Position numbers and translations under genes: made by a program. The notes beneath the pieces were generated by a model. That model was given only the letters and a program-made list of their open reading frames with translations. It was not told where the DNA came from and made no database searches. Positions 46,540 through 55,286 of a stretch of DNA of 64,000 bases are shown one piece after another. Numbering within the stretch: the first letter of the stretch is position 1; each line of letters opens with the position of its first letter. Location of the stretch: positions 62,001 to 126,000 of the forward strand of contig SSEL01000006.1 in NCBI GenBank assembly GCA_008012315.1, given 5' to 3'. This stretch comes from Rhodospirillaceae bacterium (GTDB taxonomy: Bacteria > Pseudomonadota > Alphaproteobacteria > Dongiales > Dongiaceae).

Positions 46540-47430
46540 ATGAATTACGAAGTCATCGTCACCTGTGCCGTGACCGGCGCGGGCGACACGGTCGGCAAGC
46601 ATCCGGCGATCCCGGTCACACCGAAGCAGATCGCCGATGCCGCCATCGAAGCGGCGAAAGCCGGTGCCACCGTGGCCCATTGCCATGTGCGCGACCCGGA
46701 GACCGGCAAGGGCAGCCGCGACGTCAATCTCTATCGCGAAGTGGTCGACCGCATCCGTTCCTCCGGCACCGATATCATCATCAACCTGACCGCCGGCATG
46801 GGTGGCGATCTCGAAATCGGCGCGGGCGAAGACCCGATGAAATTCGGCAAGGCCACCGACCTGGTCGGCGGCATCACCCGCCTCGCCCATGTCGAGGAAC
46901 TGCTGCCGGAGATCTGCACGCTCGATTGCGGCACGCTGAATTTCGGCGACGGCGACTATATCTATGTTTCCACCCCGAACCAGCTCCGCGCCGGGGCCAA
47001 GCGCATCCAGGAACTGGGCGTGAAGCCGGAGCTGGAAATCTTCGATACCGGCCATCTGTGGTTTGCCAAGCAGTTGCAGAAGGAAGGTCTGCTGGACGCC
47101 AATCCGCTGTTCCAGATCTGCCTCGGCATTCCCTGGGGTGCCCCCGCCGATACCACTACGATGAAGGCGATGGTCGACAACATGCCGGACGGCGCCATCT
47201 GGGCCGGCTTCGGCATCGGCCGTATGCAGATGCCGATGGTAGCGCAGGCCGTGCTGCTGGGCGGCAATATCCGTGTCGGCCTGGAAGACAATATCTGGCT
47301 CGATAAGGGTGTGCATGCCTCGAACGGCTCGCTGACCGAGCGCGCGATCGAGATCATCACCCGCATGGGTGCAAAGCCGCTGAGCCCGGCCGAAGGCCGC
47401 AAGAAGCTCGGCCTCAAGACCCGCGGCTAA
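46540..47430 (+). CDS. 3-dehydrocarnitine-cleaving enzyme, BKACE (DUF849) family
   Basis: 296-aa beta-keto acid cleavage enzyme. It should convert 3-dehydrocarnitine and acetyl-CoA to betainyl-CoA and acetoacetate. Seen: zinc-site [15 protein letters not shown] near residue 47, NLTAGMGGD near 83, DTGHL and the C-terminal [19 protein letters not shown] 46540 has AGGGAGG upstream. Substrate assignment rests on the neighbouring carnitine dehydrogenase and thioesterase genes. Confidence 0.9.
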   Translation: MNYEVIVTCAVTGAGDTVGKHPAIPVTPKQIADAAIEAAKAGATVAHCHVRDPETGKGSRDVNLYREVVDRIRSSGTDIIINLTAGMGGDLEIGAGEDPMKFGKATDLVGGITRLAHVEELLPEICTLDCGTLNFGDGDYIYVSTPNQLRAGAKRIQELGVKPELEIFDTGHLWFAKQLQKEGLLDANPLFQICLGIPWGAPADTTTMKAMVDNMPDGAIWAGFGIGRMQMPMVAQAVLLGGNIRVGLEDNIWLDKGVHASNGSLTERAIEIITRMGAKPLSPAEGRKKLGLKTRG

Positions 47431-47440
47431 GAACGAGATA

Positions 47441-47545
47441 AGTCCCCTCACCCCGACCCTCTCCCCAGTGGGGCGAGGGAGTCTTCGGCCATAGTGCCTA
47501 TCTTCCCTCTCCCCGCTGGGGAGAGGGTTAGGGTGAGGGGCAAGT
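47441..47545. repeat. Dispersed palindromic intergenic repeat
   Basis: Two imperfect inverted arms (CCCTCACCCCGACCCTCTCC and GGAGAGGGTTAGGGTGAGGG, each with an internal CCCC-GGGG hairpin) in the spacer between the BKACE and carnitine dehydrogenase genes. This is the style of the short dispersed palindromic units seen in many proteobacterial genomes. It can fold in the mRNA and may affect operon stability. Confidence 0.7.
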
Positions 47546-47581
47546 CGGAACTCCGAACGATACCAATCAGGATAGCCTCCA

Positions 47582-48547
47582 ATGTCCGTCATCACTGAGA
47601 TCAAAACCTTCGCAGCCCTCGGCACCGGCGTGATCGGGTCCGGCTGGGTCGCCCGCGCCCTTGCCCATGGCCTCGATGTCGTCGCCTGGGATCCCGGCCA
47701 GAATGCCGAGGAGATCCTGCGCGCCAATGTCGCCAATGCCTGGCCGGCTTTGGAAAAGATCGGCTTGAAGCCCGGCGCTTCGCAATCGCGCCTGAAATTC
47801 GTCAAGACCATCGAGGAATGCGTCAAGGACGCCGACTTCATTCAGGAAAGCGCCCCGGAACGCCAAGACCTGAAGATCAAGATGCATGCCCAGGCCTCAA
47901 AGGCTGCGAAGCCCAACGCCATCATCGGTTCCTCGACCTCGGGCCTGCTGCCGACGGAATTCTATGCCGAGGCCGTGAATCCGGAACGCTGCCTGGTTGG
48001 TCATCCATTCAACCCGGTCTATCTGCTGCCGCTGGTCGAAGTCGTCGGCGGCGAAAAGACCTCGCCGGAAGCGATCGAAGCAGCGAAGAAGATCTATGCC
48101 GAACTCAGCATGCGGCCGCTGCATGTCCGCAAGGAAGTGCCGGGCTTCATCGCCGATCGCCTGCTGGAAGCCCTGTGGCGCGAAGCGCTGCACCTCGTCA
48201 ATGAAGGCGTTGCCACGACCGGCGAGATCGACGATGCGATCCGCTTCGGTGCCGGCATCCGCTGGTCCTTCATGGGCACCTTCCTGACCTACACGCTGGC
48301 CGGCGGCGATGCCGGCATGCGGCATTTCATGTCGCAATTCGGCCCGGCGCTGGAGTTGCCCTGGACCAAGCTCATTGCCCCGACGCTGACCGATGAGCTG
48401 ATCGACAAGGTGGTCGAGGGAACCGAGCCGCAGAAGATGGGCCGCTCGATCAAGGAACTGGAGCGTTATCGCAACGACTGCATCATTGCCGTCATCGATG
48501 CGATCAAGGGCGTCAAGGAACGCCACGGCTTCAAGTTCGAGGATTGA
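47582..48547 (+). CDS. L-carnitine dehydrogenase
   Basis: 321-aa NAD-dependent dehydrogenase of the 3-hydroxyacyl-CoA dehydrogenase family that oxidises L-carnitine to 3-dehydrocarnitine. Rossmann motif [17 protein letters not shown] near residue 14; the carnitine-dehydrogenase-like [11 protein letters not shown] near 86; [18 protein letters not shown] near 139; C-terminal domain with [20 protein letters not shown]. The gene order with BKACE and thioesterase supports the call. Separated from the BKACE gene by a palindromic repeat. Confidence 0.92.
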   Translation: MSVITEIKTFAALGTGVIGSGWVARALAHGLDVVAWDPGQNAEEILRANVANAWPALEKIGLKPGASQSRLKFVKTIEECVKDADFIQESAPERQDLKIKMHAQASKAAKPNAIIGSSTSGLLPTEFYAEAVNPERCLVGHPFNPVYLLPLVEVVGGEKTSPEAIEAAKKIYAELSMRPLHVRKEVPGFIADRLLEALWREALHLVNEGVATTGEIDDAIRFGAGIRWSFMGTFLTYTLAGGDAGMRHFMSQFGPALELPWTKLIAPTLTDELIDKVVEGTEPQKMGRSIKELERYRNDCIIAVIDAIKGVKERHGFKFED

Positions 48548-48550
48548 TCC

Positions 48551-49039
48551 ATGGTTGACGCCGCACCGCTCCCGCTCCATCGCGCCATCGTGCGCAAGGA
48601 ATGGGTCGACTATAACGGCCATCTGAACGATGCCTATTACATGGTGATCTTCAGCCAGGCGACCGATGCTTTCATCGACTATATCGGCATGGCCGATGCG
48701 GTGCGGCGTGAAACCAAGACATCGATCTATACGCTCGAAGGCCATATCAATTACCTCCTCGAGGTAAAGGAAGGCGAGGAAGTCGAGATCCGCAGCCGCC
48801 TTGTTCGCCACGATGCCAAGCGCATGCAGCTTTATCATGAGATGTTCCGCCCGGGTCACGCCGATCCGGTCGCGGCGGCGGAGTTCATGCTGCTGCATGT
48901 CGATACCACCGATGGTGCCAAATCGGCTCCCTTCCGTCCGGAAACCGCAGCCAGGCTGCGGGAAATCCAGGCGGCCCAGGATGTCTTGCCGCCTTCGACC
49001 TATAGCAGCCGCACAATTGGGCTGAAGCCGAAAGCCTAG
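48551..49039 (+). CDS. Betainyl-CoA thioesterase (hot-dog fold)
   Basis: 162-aa hot-dog thioesterase of the 4HBT type. It should hydrolyse betainyl-CoA to glycine betaine, the third step of carnitine breakdown. Typical sequence: WVDYNGHLNDAYYMVIFSQA near residue 18 and YTLEGHINYLLEVKEGEEVE near 57. Three bases after the dehydrogenase stop. Fusions of these two activities exist in other bacteria; here they are separate chains. Confidence 0.88.
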   Translation: MVDAAPLPLHRAIVRKEWVDYNGHLNDAYYMVIFSQATDAFIDYIGMADAVRRETKTSIYTLEGHINYLLEVKEGEEVEIRSRLVRHDAKRMQLYHEMFRPGHADPVAAAEFMLLHVDTTDGAKSAPFRPETAARLREIQAAQDVLPPSTYSSRTIGLKPKA

Positions 49040-49096
49040 CGGGCTGAAGCCGAAGGCGTAAAGACACGCTCAGCCGCAGCTTCAGGGGAGAGAATC

Positions 49097-50257
49097 ATGA
49101 ATTTCGGATTGACCAGCGAGCAGCAGATGCTCGTCGACAGCGTCAGAGCCTTCGTCGAGAAGGAGCTGATGCCCTATGAAAACGAGGTCGAGCAGGCTGA
49201 CGACGTGCGCCCGGACCTGATCAAGCAGATCCACGAGCGCGCCATCAATGCCGGCTTTTACGCCGCCAATATGCCGGAAGATCTCGGCGGCGGCGGTCTC
49301 GACCATGTCGGTCTCGCGCTGCTGGAGCGCGAACTCGGCCGCACTTCCTTCGCCCTGCAATATGCCGTGGCGCGGCCCAGCAACATCCTGCGCGCCAGCA
49401 ATGACGAGCAGAAGGAACGTTATCTCCTTCCCGCCATCCGTGGCGAGCGTGTGGAATGCCTGGCGCTGACCGAGCCCAATGCCGGTTCCGATCTGCGGTC
49501 GATGCAAACCCGCGCCGAGCAGGACGGCGATGATTTCATCATCAACGGCAACAAGCATTTCATCTCTTATGCCGATGTCGCCGATTTCATCGTGCTGTTC
49601 GCCGCGAGCGGTGTCGAAGAGACGAAGCGCGGCCCCAAGAAGCTGATCACCACTTTCCTGGTCGATAAGGACACGCCGGGCCTGACCGTGCGCAAGGGCC
49701 ATAAATCGGTCTCGCATCGCGGCTTCCATCACTGCGAATTGTTCTTCGATAATTGCCGGGTGAACAAGCGCCAGGTCCTGGGCGAGGTGCATCACGGTTT
49801 CGACGTCGCCAATACCTGGCTCGGCGCCACCCGCCTGACCGTGGCGGCGCAATGCGTCGGCCGCGCCTATCGTGCCCTCGACATGGCGCTGCAATGGGCG
49901 GCGCAACGCAAGCAATTCGGCCAGGCCATCGGCAAGTTCCAGGGCACGTCCTTCAAGCTCGCCGATATGGCGACCGAGATCGAAGCGGCGAATTTCCTGA
50001 CGCTCAGTGCTGCCTGGAAGAGCGACCAGGGCAGCGTCACCGACAGCGATTATGCGATGGCGAAGCTCTATGCCACCGAAATGCTGGCGCGCGTGACCGA
50101 TCACACCGTGCAGATCTTCGGCGGCATGGGCCTGATGGAAGAAGTCGGTGTCGAGCGCCTGTGGCGCGATGCCCGTGTCGAACGTATCTGGGACGGCACC
50201 TCGGAAATTCAGCGCCACATCATCTCGCGTTCGCTGTTGCGGCCCTTCGAGCAATAA
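49097..50257 (+). CDS. Acyl-CoA dehydrogenase family protein in the carnitine operon
   Basis: 386-aa flavoprotein of the acyl-CoA dehydrogenase family. Seen: CLALTEPNAGSDLRSMQT near residue 116, FIINGNKHFISYADVADF near 146, the FAD region RKQFGQAIGKFQGTSFKLADM, and QIFGGMGLMEEVGVERLWRDA before the GTSEIQRHI end. In this place it could act on gamma-butyrobetainyl-CoA or crotonobetainyl-CoA and thus feed carnitine derivatives into the pathway; this is inferred. GGGGAGAG precedes the ATG. Confidence 0.88.
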   Translation: MNFGLTSEQQMLVDSVRAFVEKELMPYENEVEQADDVRPDLIKQIHERAINAGFYAANMPEDLGGGGLDHVGLALLERELGRTSFALQYAVARPSNILRASNDEQKERYLLPAIRGERVECLALTEPNAGSDLRSMQTRAEQDGDDFIINGNKHFISYADVADFIVLFAASGVEETKRGPKKLITTFLVDKDTPGLTVRKGHKSVSHRGFHHCELFFDNCRVNKRQVLGEVHHGFDVANTWLGATRLTVAAQCVGRAYRALDMALQWAAQRKQFGQAIGKFQGTSFKLADMATEIEAANFLTLSAAWKSDQGSVTDSDYAMAKLYATEMLARVTDHTVQIFGGMGLMEEVGVERLWRDARVERIWDGTSEIQRHIISRSLLRPFEQ

Positions 50258-50277
50258 CCATCGGCCGCTCGAATCAA

Positions 50278-50307
50278 AAAGGCGCCGACCGGCCGGTCGG
50301 CGCCTTT
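50278..50307. terminator. Bidirectional terminator between convergent genes
   Basis: A 24-base perfect palindrome (GGCGCCGACCGG / CCGGTCGGCGCC) flanked by AAAAA on the left and TTTCTGTTTTT on the right. It serves both the acyl-CoA dehydrogenase operon and the hydratase gene that converge on it. Confidence 0.9.
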
Positions 50308-50326
50308 CTGTTTTTGTCAGGATCGA

Positions 50327-51124
50327 TCAGCGGCCTTTGAAATTCGCCGGACGCTTTTCCGCGAAGGCCAGCACGCCTTCCTTCGAATCCTCCGAGTTCA
50401 GCGCCGTTTCATAGGCCGGCAAGGTGCCGCTGCGGATCAGATCGAAACTGTCTTTCAGCTTCAGCATCTCGATCTCACGCAGCGATTCCTTCAGTGCCTG
50501 GATCGTCAAAGGCGCGCCGCCGGCGATGGCATCGGCCCAGCCGCGCGCCACCTCCATCAGCTTCTCCTTCGGCACGACCTTGTTGATCATGCCGTAATGA
50601 GCCGCTTCCTGTGCGCTCATGCGGCGGCCGAGCAGCAGCATTTCCATGGCAATGTTGTAAGGCAGCCGCCGTGGAATGCGCTGGATGCCGCCCGAATCCG
50701 GCAGGATGCCGATCGGCAATTCCGGCATGGCGAATTCGGCATGGTCGGCCGCGATGATGAGGTCGCAGGCAATGGCGATTTCCAGGCCGCCACCCAGGGC
50801 ATGGCCGTTGACGGCGCAGATCACCGGCTTGTTCAGATCCCAAAGCTCGGTGATGCCGCCGAATTTGCCCGGGCCGTAATCGATCTCCCACCATTTGCCC
50901 ACTTCGCCATTGGCATTGGCGGCCTTGATATCCCAGCCGGCACAGAAGATCTTTTCACCCGCCGCGGTGAGCAAGCCGACGCGCAGCTCAGGATCGTCCC
51001 GCAGCATCACGAAGGCTTCGCCCAGCTCCCGGCTGGCGGTGACATCCACCGCATTGACCTTCGGCCTGTCCAGGGTGATTTCCAGAACATGGCCACGACG
51101 GACGACGCGGACCTGGTCGCTCAT
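50327..51124 (-). CDS. Enoyl-CoA hydratase, CaiD-like (carnitinyl-CoA dehydratase)
   Basis: 265-aa crotonase-fold enzyme. Oxyanion-hole segments FCAGWDIKAAN near residue 60 and NGHALGGGLEIAIACDLIIA near 105; catalytic Glu region MPELPIGILPDSGGIQRIPR near 133, as in CaiD. With the carnitine operon converging on it, hydration of crotonobetainyl-CoA to carnitinyl-CoA is the likely role. ATG 51124 has GGGGAG upstream. No CoA ligase or CoA transferase for carnitine is in the window. Confidence 0.85.
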   Translation of the reverse strand: MSDQVRVVRRGHVLEITLDRPKVNAVDVTASRELGEAFVMLRDDPELRVGLLTAAGEKIFCAGWDIKAANANGEVGKWWEIDYGPGKFGGITELWDLNKPVICAVNGHALGGGLEIAIACDLIIAADHAEFAMPELPIGILPDSGGIQRIPRRLPYNIAMEMLLLGRRMSAQEAAHYGMINKVVPKEKLMEVARGWADAIAGGAPLTIQALKESLREIEMLKLKDSFDLIRSGTLPAYETALNSEDSKEGVLAFAEKRPANFKGR

Positions 51125-51508
51125 CTTCGCTCCCCTCGTTTGTAGAAATACGACATTCAAACCCCAGCATTACCACGCCCCGGACTTACGATTTGAGGAA
51201 ACTCGACAAGCCGGCGATGGAAAGCGACCGGAGGTGCAGAAGTCACAAAAATTAGTGTTAAACAACCAGCCCGACCGGCCAGGACGAGACAGCCGCAGAT
51301 CGCGCTTGGCGCTGCGTACTTTAGTTTAGCATTAGCCTCATCTGTGACTGAATTTATCTCATCGAGAAACTAACTATTTGATAGAATTATATTTCTATCT
51401 ACTCTTAAATAACATATAATAATTGTTGTTTTATTTCCTAACACATAAGTGAAATGTTCTATCTTGTGCAACGATTAACAGCATGACATCTATCCACAAG
51501 GAATTCTT
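51125..51508. other. AT-rich regulatory region upstream of the sulfate operon
   Basis: About 380 bp with no recognised gene. From roughly 51330 to 51500 the sequence turns strikingly AT-rich compared with the rest of the window. It contains an inverted repeat GATAGAA-N6-TTCTATC (51380-51399) and several AT runs. It should carry the promoter and activator sites of cysH-cysD-cysNC; no known riboswitch is recognised. Confidence 0.5.
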
Positions 51509-51601
51509 ATGAGGGCAGAAATCCGATCGGACCGGCCCTTTTACAAAACGCCGCGTGATCCAGATGACCAATATTTCTACTTCGGCCGCTGCAGCCATTG
51601 A
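51509..51601 (+). CDS. 30-codon upstream ORF overlapping cysH
   Basis: Begins with the only good ribosome-binding site in front of cysH (AAGGA six bases upstream of ATG 51509) and encodes MRAEIRSDRPFYKTPRDPDD followed by QYFYFGRCSH. It ends at 51601, 38 bases inside the cysH frame, which is read in another frame and has no site of its own at GTG 51555 or ATG 51564. It may couple or attenuate cysH translation. A chance frame is possible. Confidence 0.4.
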   Translation: MRAEIRSDRPFYKTPRDPDDQYFYFGRCSH

Positions 51602-52334
51602 AATACCGGAGAGCGAGCTATCGGAGATCGCTTTGCCGAGCTCGGCCGGTGACGGCGCAGCTCAACTGGCTGCCGCGCTGAATGCACGCTGGCAACAAGC
51701 AAGTGCAGAGGAAATCCTGCGCGATACCGTGCAAACGGTGACCCCCGGCCGACTCGCCGTCGTCTCTTCCTTTGGCGCCGACGCGGCGGTTCTCCTGCAT
51801 CTCGTCGCCGAGACCGACCGGTCGCTGCCGATCCTGTTCATCGATACCGGCAAGCACTTCACCGAAACACTGATGTATCGCGACATTCTCGTCGGTCGTT
51901 TCGGCTTCACCGATGCGCGGGCGCTGGAACCCATTGCAGAAGAAGTGAAGCGGCTGGATCCGAAAGGGGATTTATGGTCGCGCGACCCCAACCTCTGCTG
52001 CCAGATCCGCAAGGTCGATCCGCTGCAACGCGCCTTGAAAGATGTCGATGCCTGGATTACCGGCCGCAAGCGCTACCAGACATCGGCCCGCAAGCAAATG
52101 CCGTTTGCCGAAGCCATCGATGGGCGCGTGAAAATCAATCCGCTGGCTTCCTGGAGCGAAGAGGACATCCGCTCGGCCTTCCGGCGCTTCAAATTGCCAC
52201 AACATCCGCTCTTCGACGAAGGCTACCGTTCCATCGGCTGCGCGCCCTGTACGGCGCGCGTTGCGACGGAGGAGGACAGCCGTGCCGGCCGCTGGTCAGG
52301 CACCGACAAGACAGAATGCGGCATTCATCTCTGA
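51564..52334 (+). CDS. cysH: Phosphoadenylyl/adenylyl-sulfate reductase CysH
   Basis: 256-aa reductase making sulfite from APS or PAPS. P-loop-like SSFGADAAVLLHLVAET near residue 67, DTGKHFTET near 93, two cysteine pairs (LCCQIRK and GCAPCTA) that mark the 4Fe-4S APS-reductase type, and C-terminal catalytic Cys in ECGIHL. The first 40 residues are low-complexity. ATG 51564 or GTG 51555 could be the start. First gene of the sulfate operon. Confidence 0.93.
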   Translation: MTNISTSAAAAIEIPESELSEIALPSSAGDGAAQLAAALNARWQQASAEEILRDTVQTVTPGRLAVVSSFGADAAVLLHLVAETDRSLPILFIDTGKHFTETLMYRDILVGRFGFTDARALEPIAEEVKRLDPKGDLWSRDPNLCCQIRKVDPLQRALKDVDAWITGRKRYQTSARKQMPFAEAIDGRVKINPLASWSEEDIRSAFRRFKLPQHPLFDEGYRSIGCAPCTARVATEEDSRAGRWSGTDKTECGIHL

Positions 52335-52359
52335 ACGATCATCCCGGGAGTATCCGATC

Positions 52360-53154
52360 GTGAGTCATCTCGACGCTTTGGAAAGCCAGAGCATCTATAT
52401 TCTGCGCGAAGCCTATAACCGGTTGAAGCCGCTTGGCATGCTCTGGTCGCTGGGCAAGGATTCGAACGTCATGTTGTGGCTGGCGCGCAAGGCTTTCCTT
52501 GGCCACGTGCCTTTTGCCGCTATTCATGTCGATACCGGCAAGAAGTTTCCCGAAATGTACGAGTTTCGTGAACGCTTCTCCAAGGAATGGAACCTGAACT
52601 TGATCGTGCGGGACTGCCCGCCGGTCGACAGCGTCGATCCCAGCCTCCCACCCGCTGCCCGTTCCGCGGCGCGCAAGACGGAAGGCTTGAAGCGTGTCAT
52701 GAACGAATTCGGTTTCAAGGGCATCATTGCCGGCATCCGCCGCGACGAGCAGGCGACCCGTGCCAAGGAACGTGTGTTCAGCCCGCGCGCCGATAACGGC
52801 GCCTGGAACTTCCGCGATCAGCCGCCGGAATTCTGGGATCATTTCAAGAGCGACCTGCCGGAAGGCGCGCATCTGCGCGTGCATCCCCTGCTCGCCTGGA
52901 CCGAGCTTGATATCTGGCGCTATATCGAGCGCGAGAACATCCCGGTCGTTTCGCTCTATTACACGAAGAACGGCAAGCGCTACCGCTCGCTGGGCGATCA
53001 GGACATCACCTCGCCGGTGGAGTCCAATGCCAGCACGATTGCGGAAATCATCCAGGAACTGGAAACCACCAAGACATCCGAACGCGCCGGCCGCGCGATG
53101 GACCATGAACGCGAGGATGCGTTCGAGCGTCTGCGTGCCAGCGGCTATATGTAA
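52360..53154 (+). CDS. cysD: Sulfate adenylyltransferase subunit 2 CysD
   Basis: 264-aa catalytic subunit of ATP sulfurylase, which makes APS from sulfate and ATP. PP-loop-type motif SLGKDSNVMLWLARKAF near residue 30; HVDTGKKFPEMYEFRE near 55; GIRRDEQATRAKERVFSP near 125. It starts at GTG with GGGAG nine bases upstream; the longer frame is the shadow of the cysH end. Twelve bases before cysNC. Confidence 0.96.
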   Translation: MSHLDALESQSIYILREAYNRLKPLGMLWSLGKDSNVMLWLARKAFLGHVPFAAIHVDTGKKFPEMYEFRERFSKEWNLNLIVRDCPPVDSVDPSLPPAARSAARKTEGLKRVMNEFGFKGIIAGIRRDEQATRAKERVFSPRADNGAWNFRDQPPEFWDHFKSDLPEGAHLRVHPLLAWTELDIWRYIERENIPVVSLYYTKNGKRYRSLGDQDITSPVESNASTIAEIIQELETTKTSERAGRAMDHEREDAFERLRASGYM

Positions 53155-53166
53155 GCGGGGATTACC

Positions 53167-55113
53167 ATGACTCAAACGACTTCGACCGCGGCCGCGATCG
53201 CCGAGGAAGAGCTGGCGTCAAATCCGGCTGCCAATACCAATGACGACAAGGCGCGCTTTCCCTTCGCCATCGTCGGCCATGTCGATCACGGCAAATCGAC
53301 GCTGATCGGCCGCCTGCTGCATGACACCGGCAGCCTGCCCGAAGGCAAGCTGGCCGAACTGAAGGCTGCCAGCGACAAGCGCGGTGGTGTACTGGAATGG
53401 TCCTTTCTGCTCGATGCCTTCCAGGCGGAACGCGATCAGGGCATCACCATCGATACGACGCAGATTTTCTTTTCCACGGCGAAGCGCCGCTACGTCATCA
53501 TCGATGCCCCGGGTCATAAGGAATTCCTGAAGAACGCGATTTCCGGGGTCGCCCAGGCACAGGCCGCGTTCCTGGTGATCGATGCGGCTGAAGGTGTGCG
53601 CGAGCAATCCCGCCGCCATGCATTGATCCTGCATATCCTCGGCCTGCGCCAGGTTGCAGTCCTCATCAACAAGATCGATCTCATCGATCACGATGCCGAT
53701 CGTTATGCCGCCGTCGCGGCGGAGATCCGCCATTATCTCGGCCAGCTTGGCGTGACGCCTTTGGCCCTGGTGCCGATTTCGGCGCGCAACGGCGACAACA
53801 TCGCCAGCCGCTCGGAGAAGACGCCCTGGTATGACGGGCCGACCGTCGTCGATGTGCTCGACAATTTCGTGCCCGCGCTGGCGCCGGTCGATCAGCATCT
53901 GCGCCTGCCGGTCCAGGACGTGTTCAAGTTCGATCATCGCCGGATCGTTGCCGGCCGGATCGAAAGCGGCCGCCTGCGTGTCGGCGACCAGCTTGTCTTC
54001 TCGCCCTCCGGCAAGCAGGCGAAGATCGCCAGCCTGGAATCCTGGAGTGCCGCGCCGCAGATCGCAGCCGGGGCCGGCCAGTCGATCGCGTTGACCTTGG
54101 ATGACGAGCTTTTCATCCAGCGCGGCGATATCGCCACCCATGTCGAACACCAGCCTCACCTCGCCCATCAGGCGACGGTGCGCCTGTTCTGGCTCGATAC
54201 CGCGCCGCTGCTGGCCGGCGACCGCCTCAAGCTCAAGGTCGCGACCTCGGAATATCCGGTCTTCGTCGAGCGCATCCATGCGGTGATCGATGTCGGCAAT
54301 CTCGCCGCCACGCAATCCGACCGGATCGATCAGAATGCGGTCGCCGAGGTGACCCTGCGCAGCCCGGCCTTGATGGCGCTCGACAAGTTCGATGAATTCG
54401 CCAAGACCGGCCGCGGCGTGCTGCTGCGGGATGGCGATATCGTCGGCGGCGCCATCGTCCTGCATGCCGGGGCCGTCGATCAGAGCCGGCATCTCTACAG
54501 CCCGACCCAATCGATCGGCAGCGCCGACCGGGCGTCGGCCAATGGCCATCGCGGCGCCGTGCTGTGGCTGACCGGCTTGTCGGGATCCGGCAAGTCGACG
54601 CTTGCGGTCAGTGCCGAGCATCGCCTGTTCCAACGCGGACGCCAGGTCGTCGTGCTGGATGGCGACACGCTCCGCCAGGGCCTCAACAGCGATCTCGGTT
54701 TCAGCCCCGAGGCGCGGGCCGAGAATATCCGCCGCACGGCGGAGGTCGCTAAGCTGCTGGCGGAAACCGGCCTGATCGTTTTCGTCTCGCTGATTTCGCC
54801 CTGGCAGGCGGATCGCGAGAAGGCGCGCCGCATCGTCGGCGAGAATTTCGCCGAGATCTATGTCCAGGCCGATATCGAGACCTGCAAGTCGCGCGACCCC
54901 AAGGGGCTCTACAAGAAGGCGCTGCAGGGCGAAATAAAGAACTTCACCGGCATCGATCAACCTTACGAGGCCCCGGAAAAGCCCGATCTCACCATCGACA
55001 CGACCGCGCTGACCGAGGAGCAGGCCCTGCAACATTTGCTCGACCTGGTCGACGGGCTTTCCGCCCTGAACGGCTATGAAGGCCGCAAGCCCACCGATTC
55101 CTATACAATCTGA
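53167..55113 (+). CDS. cysNC: Bifunctional CysN/CysC (sulfate adenylyltransferase subunit 1 / APS kinase)
   Basis: 648-aa fusion. Residues 30 to about 445 are the CysN GTPase ([19 protein letters not shown] near 37, [15 protein letters not shown] near 116, NKIDLID near 168, then beta-barrel domains). Residues about 455-648 are APS kinase ([59 protein letters not shown]). The GTPase drives CysD; the kinase makes PAPS. Both halves look intact. The paired APS-reductase-type CysH means the kinase may serve sulfation or both routes. Confidence 0.97.
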   Translation: MTQTTSTAAAIAEEELASNPAANTNDDKARFPFAIVGHVDHGKSTLIGRLLHDTGSLPEGKLAELKAASDKRGGVLEWSFLLDAFQAERDQGITIDTTQIFFSTAKRRYVIIDAPGHKEFLKNAISGVAQAQAAFLVIDAAEGVREQSRRHALILHILGLRQVAVLINKIDLIDHDADRYAAVAAEIRHYLGQLGVTPLALVPISARNGDNIASRSEKTPWYDGPTVVDVLDNFVPALAPVDQHLRLPVQDVFKFDHRRIVAGRIESGRLRVGDQLVFSPSGKQAKIASLESWSAAPQIAAGAGQSIALTLDDELFIQRGDIATHVEHQPHLAHQATVRLFWLDTAPLLAGDRLKLKVATSEYPVFVERIHAVIDVGNLAATQSDRIDQNAVAEVTLRSPALMALDKFDEFAKTGRGVLLRDGDIVGGAIVLHAGAVDQSRHLYSPTQSIGSADRASANGHRGAVLWLTGLSGSGKSTLAVSAEHRLFQRGRQVVVLDGDTLRQGLNSDLGFSPEARAENIRRTAEVAKLLAETGLIVFVSLISPWQADREKARRIVGENFAEIYVQADIETCKSRDPKGLYKKALQGEIKNFTGIDQPYEAPEKPDLTIDTTALTEEQALQHLLDLVDGLSALNGYEGRKPTDSYTI

Positions 55114-55155
55114 CGCCCCACACGATCTGACCGTGGCGACAATCTATCCACAGGA

Positions 55156-55186
55156 AAGGCCGGAGCCCCGCTCCGGCCTTCTCTTT
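55156..55186 (+). terminator. Terminator of the cysH-cysD-cysNC operon
   Basis: 10-bp perfect stem (AAGGCCGGAG / CTCCGGCCTT) with a CCCCG loop, followed by CTCTTTT. It lies 43 bases after the cysNC stop. Confidence 0.85.
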
Positions 55187-55286
55187 TGCGACAAACGTCA
55201 CAGTTTGTTACGTTCTGATACTGGCTTTCCCCCGATGCATGGTTAGACTGCTCGACATCTTTCTCAACAGACGGGAATGCCGCCCC

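Noticed and set aside
45310..47841. Open frame of 843 codons on the minus strand
   Set aside because: Antisense to the regulator, BKACE and part of the dehydrogenase gene; crosses the palindromic repeat; no domain seen.
53218..55035. Open frame of 605 codons on the minus strand opposite cysNC
   Set aside because: Shadow frame of cysNC, low-complexity, no recognisable motif.
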